DNA of 5,094 bases from an uncultured Holophagales bacterium (GTDB lineage: Bacteria > Acidobacteriota > Thermoanaerobaculia > UBA5066): contig CALMDF010000305.1 of the NCBI GenBank assembly GCA_937864895.1, positions 1 to 5,094 of the forward strand, given 5' to 3'. A model generated the notes under the pieces. That model had not been told where the DNA came from, did not search any database, and saw only the letters and a list, made by a program, of their open reading frames with translations. Shown here piece by piece: positions 1 through 4,876 of this stretch. How positions within the stretch are numbered: position 1 is the stretch's first letter; the number at the start of each line of letters is the position of its first letter. The position numbers and the translations under genes are program-made.

Positions 1-407
1 TGGCCTGGGCGGCGTTCGGGATGCTGGCCGCGAACGCGCTGCTCGGAGCCCTTGAGCTGGTGGGACCCCAAAGGGGCCTCCCGGGGGGCGGCCCGTGGCT
101 CCCGCGTTCGCTGCACTGGGGGTTCGTCCTCCACACCGCCATGATCGCCTCGGGCTCGGTCTACAAGTTCATGCTGTTCGGCCGGGCGTGGAGCTTCGAC
201 CCGGTCGAGACGCTGGCTCTCGTCGCGTGGGCGGCGTACGGCACCCTGCTCCACATGCACCTGTTCGCCGGCTGGGAGGGGCGACGCCTGGCCGCCTGGA
301 GCCTCGCGCTCTTCGTGATCCTGGTTGTGTCGTACCGAGGCATCGTCTACTTCCCGTCCTGGGCGACGTACCACATCTTCGACATGGACCTGCGGATGCA
401 CCTCTGA
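1..407 (+). CDS. ccsA: CcsA/ResC-type cytochrome c assembly protein, 3' end only
   Basis: This is the C-terminal part (about 134 residues) of a polytopic inner-membrane protein; the frame is open to the left edge, so the true start lies outside the window. CcsA/ResC proteins move or present heme on the outer face of the membrane for covalent attachment to apocytochromes c. A hydrophobic helix with two histidines (LHWGFVLH) leads to FGRAWSFDPVETLAL at about 180-221, which aligns with the family's tryptophan-rich heme-handling signature (roughly WGxYWxWDPxET). It is followed by LHMHLFAGWEGRRLA, matching the usual H-x(4-6)-GWxGRRAA helix, then a last helix and a TYHIFD histidine at 372-374 where the family has its conserved LHSY histidine. 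The aromatic positions of the signature are partly replaced, while Asp, Pro, Glu and Thr are kept. The nearby DsbA-like and OB-fold lipoproteins fit a cytochrome c maturation setting. Family assignment is fairly sure; the exact subfamily is not. Confidence 0.72.
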   Translation, partial: AWAAFGMLAANALLGALELVGPQRGLPGGGPWLPRSLHWGFVLHTAMIASGSVYKFMLFGRAWSFDPVETLALVAWAAYGTLLHMHLFAGWEGRRLAAWSLALFVILVVSYRGIVYFPSWATYHIFDMDLRMHL

Positions 408-510
408 CGCGGTAGGGCGACCGCCGTCCCGCCTCGAGAATCGTCTCTACGAACGCGCGCGGGACTGGTCGGCCGTCGAACGGCAAACGCTGCACCACGC
501 GGCGAACAAG

Positions 511-526
511 TCGTGGACCTCCACGA
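511..526 (-). terminator. Hairpin between convergent genes, possible terminator
   Basis: TCGTGG and CCACGA pair perfectly around a four-base loop, directly after the stop codon of the PAS gene on the - strand and 103 bases past the stop of the cytochrome assembly gene on the + strand. On the - strand the stem is followed by CTTGTT, a weak U-rich tail; on the + strand no T-run follows. It may terminate the PAS transcript, or work both ways, but the short stem and poor U-tract keep this tentative. Confidence 0.35.
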
Positions 527-886
527 TCACGGCCCGAGGCTGACGGGGATCTTCTCCATCATGACGCAGAGGAGGTTCCCCTCCGGGTCGCGCAACGGCG
601 TGTCGTGGGTGACGAAGAGAAGCTTGCCCACGCGGTTCGTCCGGGGCGGGAGTGGGGAGGTGCTCGCGGCAACCTGCCTCATGCGTTCGCGCATCCCGTC
701 GCGGGCGGGTCCGGGGTGCAGCTCGGCGACATCGAGCCCGACGACGCGCTCGTGTTCCCAGTCCCTTCCCGTGACCAGGGCAACGTAGGCGAGCATCGCC
801 CTGTTCGCGTACAGGATCCGCCCGTCGGTCCCGATCAGGAGGACGGGATGGCTGAGCGCGTCGAGTGCAAGCTCGAAAGGGAGCAC
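527..886 (-). CDS. Small single-domain PAS protein
   Basis: A 119-residue protein made almost entirely of one PAS domain, a fold that binds small ligands, heme or flavin, or partner proteins in sensing. Visible marks are the N-terminal PAS helix and strand (LALDALSHPVLLIGTDGRIL, residues 6-25), then YANRAM (26-31), VVGLDVAELHP (48-58), an amphipathic helix rich in Arg and Met (61-72), and the closing strands FVTHDTPLRDPEGNLLCVMM (91-110). No kinase, GGDEF, DNA-binding or membrane segment is attached, so its output must come through another protein. The GTG at 884-886 is chosen because the PAS fold begins right there and a CGTATCATC box lies just upstream. A GTG at 992-994 preceded by GAAGG is an alternative, but it would add about 36 low-complexity Arg/Pro/Ala residues. 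It converges on the cytochrome assembly gene and diverges from the DsbA-like lipoprotein gene. The ligand is unknown. Confidence 0.72.
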   Translation of the reverse strand: MLPFELALDALSHPVLLIGTDGRILYANRAMLAYVALVTGRDWEHERVVGLDVAELHPGPARDGMRERMRQVAASTSPLPPRTNRVGKLLFVTHDTPLRDPEGNLLCVMMEKIPVSLGP

Positions 887-894
887 CGCGCTCG

Positions 895-900
895 ATGATA
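895..900 (-). promoter_or_regulatory. Putative -10 box (TATCAT) of the PAS gene
   Basis: On the - strand, CGTATCATC precedes the GTG start of the PAS gene; the TATCAT hexamer matches TATAAT at five of six positions and ends 8 nt before the start codon. There is no Shine-Dalgarno sequence in between, so transcription would begin at or next to the start codon (leaderless). No clear -35 hexamer is seen. The same nonamer at the same spacing precedes the OB-fold lipoprotein gene. Confidence 0.5.
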
Positions 901-1019
901 CGTCGGCCCGGGAAGGCGGGCCCCGGGGAAGCCGTGCAGGGGCCGGCGACCGCGCCTGTCTCGAGGCGAGCCTCGGGGCGAGCTTGCGCGACACCGGGGG
1001 CCTTCGGCACACTGGGCGG

Positions 1020-2057
1020 ATGAGAACCGCGACCGTCGTTCTCCTCTCGCTCGGTGCTCTCCTGGCCGGCTGCTCGAAGCCGTCCGGGGCGGCGCAGGAC
1101 CCCGCGGCTCCCGTCGCGAAGGTCGACGGGCGCGTCATCACCGAGGGCGAGCTGGCGGCCGCCGCGAAGGCGGCTCTCGTCGCGGCCGACGCCCGGCACG
1201 CCGAAGAGGTCTACAACACCCGGGGCCGCGCGCTCCAGGGCCTCGTGGAGAAGCAGCTCCTCGAGGCGCGCGCCGCGAAGGAGGGGATCACCGTGGACGC
1301 CCTCCTCCTGCGCGAGGTGGGCGGCAAGGTCACGGAGCCCGACGAGGCGACGCTCCAGCAGGTCTACGACCAGACGAAGGCCACCGGGCGCCCGCTCCCC
1401 CCCTTCGCCGACGTGAAGGCGGAGATCGCCGCCTTCGTGAAGGGGCAGTCCGCCGAGGGGCTCCGGCAGGCCTACCTGGCCAGGCTCCGGGCCGAGGCGA
1501 AGGTCGAGACGCTCCTCCCGCCCCTCCTCCTCCCGAAGGTCGACGTGAAAGCCGATGGGCCGGCCCGGGGGGACGCGAAGGCCCCGGTCACGGTCGTCGA
1601 GTTCTCGGATTACGAGTGCGGGTTCTGCGCCCGGGCCGAGCCGACGGTGAAGCGGATGCTCGCGGAGTACCCGGGGCGCGTCCGCGTGGTGCTGCAGCAG
1701 TTCCCCCTGGCCAGCCACCGCTTCGCGGCGAAGGCCGCCGAGGCCGCCTTCTGCGCGGGCGAGCAGGGGCGGTACTGGGAGATGCACGACCGGCTCATCG
1801 CGAACCAGCAGGCCCTCGCCCCCGACGCCCTCAAGGGCCACGCCCGGGCGCTCGGCCTCGACGGGACGGCGTTCGACGGCTGCCTGGACTCGGGGCGGAT
1901 GGCGCCGGTCGTCGAGACGAGCCGGAAGCTCGCCGAGGGCCTCGGCATCGACAGCACGCCGATGTTCTACGTCAACGGCCGGCCGCTCTCCGGCGCGCAG
2001 CCCTGGGAGCGGTTCAAGGAGCTGATCGACTGGGAGCTGGCCGCGGCGAAGCGCTGA
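1020..2057 (+). CDS. Lipoprotein with SurA-like N-terminal region and DsbA-type thioredoxin domain
   Basis: A 345-residue exported lipoprotein. Residues 1-18 form a lipoprotein signal (MRTATVVLLSLGALLAGC), with Cys18 as the lipidated residue. Residues about 32-175 resemble the N-terminal chaperone region of SurA/parvulin proteins: VAKVDGRVITEGEL, a helix with LVEKQLLEARAAKEGI, and further charged helices. No PPIase domain is recognisable. Residues about 180-345 are a DsbA/Thioredoxin_4 domain: GDAKAPVTVVEFSDYEC, active site Cys200-Gly-Phe-Cys203, and cis-proline loop STPMFYVNG with Pro314. The additional cysteines Cys245 (AAFCAGEQG) and Cys288 (DGCLDSG) occupy places where many family members carry a second disulfide. 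It probably oxidises or isomerises disulfides in envelope proteins, possibly with the N-terminal region holding unfolded clients. The ATG at 1020 is chosen because it starts the signal peptide directly; upstream in-frame codons would add polar residues. No good ribosome site is present (GGGCGG abuts the ATG), and only a poor -10-like CACACT lies 6 nt upstream. Confidence 0.88.
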   Translation: MRTATVVLLSLGALLAGCSKPSGAAQDPAAPVAKVDGRVITEGELAAAAKAALVAADARHAEEVYNTRGRALQGLVEKQLLEARAAKEGITVDALLLREVGGKVTEPDEATLQQVYDQTKATGRPLPPFADVKAEIAAFVKGQSAEGLRQAYLARLRAEAKVETLLPPLLLPKVDVKADGPARGDAKAPVTVVEFSDYECGFCARAEPTVKRMLAEYPGRVRVVLQQFPLASHRFAAKAAEAAFCAGEQGRYWEMHDRLIANQQALAPDALKGHARALGLDGTAFDGCLDSGRMAPVVETSRKLAEGLGIDSTPMFYVNGRPLSGAQPWERFKELIDWELAAAKR

Positions 2058-2076
2058 GGGCGGAGGCCGGCCGCCC
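2058..2076 (+). terminator. GC-rich hairpin right after the DsbA-like gene
   Basis: GGGCGG and CCGCCC pair around the seven-base loop AGGCCGG, starting at the first base after the TGA stop. No run of T follows (GCCTTCCGGG), so this is not a classic intrinsic terminator. It could be a transcript-end stabiliser or a pause site before the promoter-like box of the next gene. Confidence 0.28.
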
Positions 2077-2109
2077 GCCTTCCGGGTGGCCCGGCGCCCC
2101 GGAAGCCCG

Positions 2110-2115
2110 TATCAT
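2110..2115 (+). promoter_or_regulatory. Putative -10 box (TATCAT) of the OB-fold lipoprotein gene
   Basis: CGTATCATCC lies in the 66-base gap after the DsbA-like gene. The TATCAT hexamer ends 8 nt before the ATG at 2124, with only CCGCGCCC between, so no ribosome binding site fits. The spacer and nonamer match those of the PAS gene. A -35 hexamer is not evident (TGGCCC sits at the expected distance). It implies that this lipoprotein has its own promoter in addition to any readthrough from the DsbA-like gene. Confidence 0.5.
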
Positions 2116-2123
2116 CCGCGCCC

Positions 2124-2978
2124 ATGAAACTGGAGGATTTCCGCCTCATGCGCAGCACACTCGTCGTTCTCGCCGTCGCCGTCGCCTTCGGGTGCGCGCG
2201 CGAGGCCACCCCGGTCGCCGACAAGGGAACCGCTCCGAGCACGGAGGCTGCCCCGGCCCAGCCGCAGATGCCTCCCGGCCACCCCGCCACCGGGGCCCCG
2301 GCGGGCGTTCCCGGGCTCACCGGCACCGTCCTCGAGACGATGGACTCCGGCGGCTACACCTACCTGAAGCTGAAGACCGCCGAGGGCGAGGTCTGGGCTG
2401 CCGTCAACGAGTCCAAGGTCGCGAAGGGCGACACGGTCACCGTCGCGGGCGCCATGCCGATGGACGGGTTCGAGAGCCAGACCCTGAACCGGAAGTTCGA
2501 CAAGATCTACTTCGGGACGCTCGCGGGCGGCCCCGCCGGCGCGCCCATGGGGATGGGGGGCGCCGCGCCCGCCGCGATGGGCGGAGCGGCCGTTCCCGAG
2601 TCCATGGCGGCCCAGCACGCCCAGGCCGCGACCGGGCCGGAGGTCACGGAGAAGATCTCCGTCGCGAAGGCGGAAGGGGCCGACGGCCGGACGATCGCCG
2701 AGGTCTTCGCCCAGCGCGCCGCCCTCAAGGGGAAGACGGTCGCCATCCGGGGCAAGGTCGTCAAGTTCAACTCCGCGATCATGGGGAAGAACTGGATCCA
2801 CCTGCGCGACGGCTCCGGGACGCCCGAGACGAAGGACCACGACGTGACCGTCACGACGAACGACACCGTCGCCAAGGGGGACGTCGTCGTCGTGAGGGGT
2901 ACCGTCGCCGTCGACCGGGACTTCGGGTCGGGCTACACCTACGTGCTCGTCGTCGAGGACGCGAAGGTCACGAAATAG
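2124..2978 (+). CDS. Lipoprotein with two OB-fold-like domains (NrfJ-like)
   Basis: A 284-residue exported protein. The signal peptide core STLVVLAVAVAFGC gives a probable lipidated Cys24, although Phe at -2 makes the lipobox imperfect. A Pro/Ala-rich stretch with MPPGHP (49-54) follows. Domain 1 (about 64-132) reads GTVLETMDSGGYTYLKL, then WAAV and GDTVTV, ending FDKIYFGTL. Domain 2 (about 178-284) has KTVAIRGKVVKFN, NWIHLRDGSGT, DVTVTT, GDVVVVRGTV and DFGSGYTYVLVVEDAKV. Both resemble the OB-fold modules of NrfJ-like proteins, often annotated 'DNA-binding protein' but exported and found near c-type cytochromes. A Gly/Ala/Met-rich linker (133-172) joins them. The biochemical role is not established; a part in cytochrome or metal-redox maturation is inferred from relatives and from the DsbA-like neighbour. 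Two starts are possible: ATG 2124, which fits the leaderless promoter, or ATG 2148, which has GGAGG 11 bases upstream and gives a more typical signal peptide (MRSTLVVL, Cys16). Confidence 0.8.
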   Translation: MKLEDFRLMRSTLVVLAVAVAFGCAREATPVADKGTAPSTEAAPAQPQMPPGHPATGAPAGVPGLTGTVLETMDSGGYTYLKLKTAEGEVWAAVNESKVAKGDTVTVAGAMPMDGFESQTLNRKFDKIYFGTLAGGPAGAPMGMGGAAPAAMGGAAVPESMAAQHAQAATGPEVTEKISVAKAEGADGRTIAEVFAQRAALKGKTVAIRGKVVKFNSAIMGKNWIHLRDGSGTPETKDHDVTVTTNDTVAKGDVVVVRGTVAVDRDFGSGYTYVLVVEDAKVTK

Positions 2979-2987
2979 CCCGGGGCC

Positions 2988-3638
2988 TCACTCCTTCGCC
3001 TTCCCGAGCCAGTGGGGGTCGGGGAGGCGGAGGCCGAGGCGGACCGAGGCCATCCGGAGGGCGACGATCGTCGCGAAGCCTGCCGCGTCGGCAATCGACT
3101 GGGGAATCCTCAGCCACGGTCCCGCGAGGACGACGAGGCAGCCCAGGAACGACGCCGCGGCGTAGAGCGGGCCGGGCCGGAAGATCGTGGGGACCTCCCG
3201 CACGAGGACGTCCCGCATGACGCCGCCGAAGGTGCCCGTGACGACGCCGATCAGCGCGGCGGGAAGCGGCGGGAGCCCCGCCTCGAGGGCGTACCGGACG
3301 CCCGTGAGGCTGAAGAGGGCGAGTCCGAGCGAGTCCACGAACGTGGACCGGCGGTCGAGCGCGTCGGCGACGGCGAAGGCCCGGCGGCTGTAGACGAAGG
3401 GGATGCAGAGGAGGAGCGCGACGAAGACGTACTCCTTGCTGCTCACCCAGAAGAAAGGCCGCCGCTCGAGGAGGACGTCCCGGAGGGTCCCCCCGCCGAA
3501 GGCCGTGACGAGAGCCAGCGTGAACGTCCCCACGACGTCCATCCGCGCCCGGGCCGCGGTGATCATCCCGGAGATCGTCGTGGCGAGTACGGCCGCCGCC
3601 TCCACGGCGGTCGTCAGCTGGGGCAGCTCGGGTCTCAC
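2988..3638 (-). CDS. TRIC/YicG family (UPF0126) membrane protein, probable cation channel
   Basis: A 216-residue integral membrane protein, about the usual length for the bacterial TRIC/UPF0126 family (E. coli YicG is a member). Two internally repeated halves can be seen. The first carries AFGGGTLRDVLL (46-57), the second GTFGGVMRDVLVREVP (135-150), each with the glycine-rich bend and Arg-Asp pair typical of the family. Hydrophobic stretches give roughly seven membrane helices, and the C-terminal tail (LPDPHWLGKAKE) is polar. Characterised TRIC homologues are trimeric potassium-permeable cation channels; the ion and role here are not known. The GTG start overlaps the stop of the upstream MFS gene by four bases (GTGA), which points to translational coupling in one operon. 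A GGA lies 7 bases before the GTG. The gene ends 9 bases from the oppositely oriented OB-fold lipoprotein gene. Confidence 0.88.
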   Translation of the reverse strand: MRPELPQLTTAVEAAAVLATTISGMITAARARMDVVGTFTLALVTAFGGGTLRDVLLERRPFFWVSSKEYVFVALLLCIPFVYSRRAFAVADALDRRSTFVDSLGLALFSLTGVRYALEAGLPPLPAALIGVVTGTFGGVMRDVLVREVPTIFRPGPLYAAASFLGCLVVLAGPWLRIPQSIADAAGFATIVALRMASVRLGLRLPDPHWLGKAKE

Positions 3639-4828
3639 GGTGCGTCCAGTGTAGCGGCGGCCCCTGCCGCCCGCTCGAGAGTCTTCAGCCTGAGGAGCGG
3701 AACCAGGTAGGCCGCGAAGACGGCCCCGGTCGCCACGAGCGCCCCGCGGAGCCCCACGGTCTCGACGAGGGCGCTGCCGACGAGGGGCCCTCCCATCATC
3801 CCGACGGCGTAGGCGACGTTCACGAGGGAGAAGACGCTGCCGAAGCTGCGGCTCCCCATCGACTCCACGGCGTCGGCGAGGCCGGGGCTGACCGGGCTCA
3901 TGACGAACGACGCGGTGACCCCGAGCGCGGCCATGGCGAGGGCGACGGTGACCTTCGTCGAGACGAAGGCCGGGATCGGGACGAGGAGGGCCGCGAGGAC
4001 GAAGCCGACCGTGAGGACCTTCTTCCGGCCGACGCGGTCGGAGAGGCGGCCCATGAGGGGCGACGTGAGGGTGTGGGTGAGGGCCGTGGCCGCGAAGAGG
4101 AGGCCGATCTCGGAGGCGCCCATCCCGAGGACGGCGTCGAGGTGGAGCGGGAGGGTCGACTCGAGGAGGGCCCAGAGGGCGGCCCCGAGCGCCATCGCCC
4201 CGGCGAAGGTGCGGACGGTGGGGTTTGCGAGGAGCCCCCGGAGGCTGACCCGCTCGCCCCGCGGGGGCTCGGCGTCGTGCAGGAGGAGAACACGGGCCGC
4301 GGCGTCGGCGAGGGCGAGGGCCGCGGCGAGGAGGAACGGGCTGCGCGGGCCGAGGCTCTCGGTGAGGAAGCCCGAGACGGGCGGGCCGAGGAGGACGCCC
4401 ACGTTCGCGGCGGCGAAGACGGTCGCCATCGCCTGCCCCCGGCGCTCGGAAGGGAACCCCTCGGCGAGGAGGGCGAGGCCCGTCGTCCAGGTCGCGGCCG
4501 CGGCGAGCCCCTGCAGGGCCCGGGCGACGAGAAGGAGCGGGTAGCTCCCGGCGAAGGCGAAGAGGAGCGTCGTGGCGCCGAGGCCGATGAGCCCCCAGAG
4601 GAAGGGCTTCCTGCGGCCGATCCGGTCGGCGAGGCGGCCGATGGGGTAGGTCCCGGCCAGGAGGGCCGCGGAGTAGACGCCGAAGAGGACCCCGACCTCC
4701 ATCTGGGAGAGGCCGAGGGACTTCGCGTAGTGGGGAAGCAGCGGGACGAGGAGGTAGTAGAGGATGGAATCGGTGAAGAACGCGAGGCCCACGACGACGA
4801 GGAGCGCGACGGGGGAGGTGCGGCGCAC
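3635..4828 (-). CDS. Major facilitator superfamily transporter, DHA1-like efflux
   Basis: A 397-residue, 12-helix MFS protein of normal length. Helix 1 holds FFTDSILYYLLVPLLP with Asp20, a pattern seen in drug/proton antiporters related to the SLC18 vesicular amine transporters. Motif A occurs in both halves: GRLADRIGRRKP (64-75) between helices 2 and 3, and GRLSDRVGRKK (260-270) between helices 8 and 9. Helix 5 carries the antiporter motif C as GVLLGPPVSGFLTE (144-157), and YAVGMMGGPLVG (340-351) is its second-half counterpart. These signs favour proton-driven export of a small, perhaps lipophilic or cationic, compound; the substrate cannot be read from the sequence. The GTG at 4828 is chosen because it is followed at once by the first helix; an ATG 8 bases upstream is out of frame. 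There is no Shine-Dalgarno, but a TACCAT box ends 6 nt upstream. Its stop overlaps the TRIC-family start. Confidence 0.9.
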   Translation of the reverse strand: MRRTSPVALLVVVGLAFFTDSILYYLLVPLLPHYAKSLGLSQMEVGVLFGVYSAALLAGTYPIGRLADRIGRRKPFLWGLIGLGATTLLFAFAGSYPLLLVARALQGLAAAATWTTGLALLAEGFPSERRGQAMATVFAAANVGVLLGPPVSGFLTESLGPRSPFLLAAALALADAAARVLLLHDAEPPRGERVSLRGLLANPTVRTFAGAMALGAALWALLESTLPLHLDAVLGMGASEIGLLFAATALTHTLTSPLMGRLSDRVGRKKVLTVGFVLAALLVPIPAFVSTKVTVALAMAALGVTASFVMSPVSPGLADAVESMGSRSFGSVFSLVNVAYAVGMMGGPLVGSALVETVGLRGALVATGAVFAAYLVPLLRLKTLERAAGAAATLDAP

Positions 4829-4834
4829 GCCGGC

Positions 4835-4840
4835 ATGGTA
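4835..4840 (-). promoter_or_regulatory. Putative -10 box (TACCAT) of the MFS gene
   Basis: On the - strand GGTACCATGCCGGC runs into the GTG start of the MFS gene. TACCAT fits the TAnnnT pattern and ends 6 nt before the start codon; no purine-rich ribosome site lies between. It sits in the 48-base gap after the DUF393-like gene, so the MFS-TRIC pair may have its own promoter. The match is weaker than at the two TATCAT sites, and readthrough from the upstream gene is an alternative. Confidence 0.35.
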
Positions 4841-4876
4841 CCGGGCGGGGCGCGGAAGGTCCCGGAGGTCGCCGGA

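Noticed and set aside
169..498. - strand frame beginning MVQRLPFDGRPVPRAFVETI, faintly like a nitroreductase N-terminus
   Set aside because: Only about 30 residues look protein-like before the frame runs antisense through the cytochrome assembly gene. No FMN-binding motifs follow. Chance resemblance, or at most an unprovable remnant.
887..1141. Longer N-terminus for the PAS protein, up to 204 residues
   Set aside because: The extension is Arg/Pro/Ala-rich, overlaps the start of the divergent lipoprotein gene, and would put the TATCAT box inside the coding region.
447..1841. Long open frame on the - strand (464 codons) across the DsbA-like gene
   Set aside because: It lies antisense to a gene with clear domains and signal peptide. 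Its Arg/Gly/Leu/Glu-rich composition is typical of a GC-rich shadow frame, and it shows no recognisable domain.
2961..2999. Inverted repeat GCGAAGG ... CCTTCGC spanning the two convergent stop codons, as a bidirectional terminator
   Set aside because: The 7-bp stem encloses a 25-base loop, has no T-run on either side, and lies mostly in coding sequence; similar Lys-rich C-terminal codons on both genes explain it.
1616..3220. Long + strand open frame (534 codons) spanning both lipoprotein genes
   Set aside because: Out of frame with both lipoproteins, rich in Arg, Gly, Pro and Asp, with no hydrophobic core pattern; it runs through their stop and start regions as a shadow.
3646..3651. TACACT 7-12 bases upstream of the TRIC-family GTG as a separate -10 box
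   Set aside because: It lies within the MFS coding sequence, and the GTGA overlap already explains expression by coupling.
3012..3710. + strand open frame (232 codons) opposite the TRIC-like gene
   Set aside because: Extremely charged Glu/Arg/Asp/Gly composition, antisense to a well-supported membrane protein; no domain seen.
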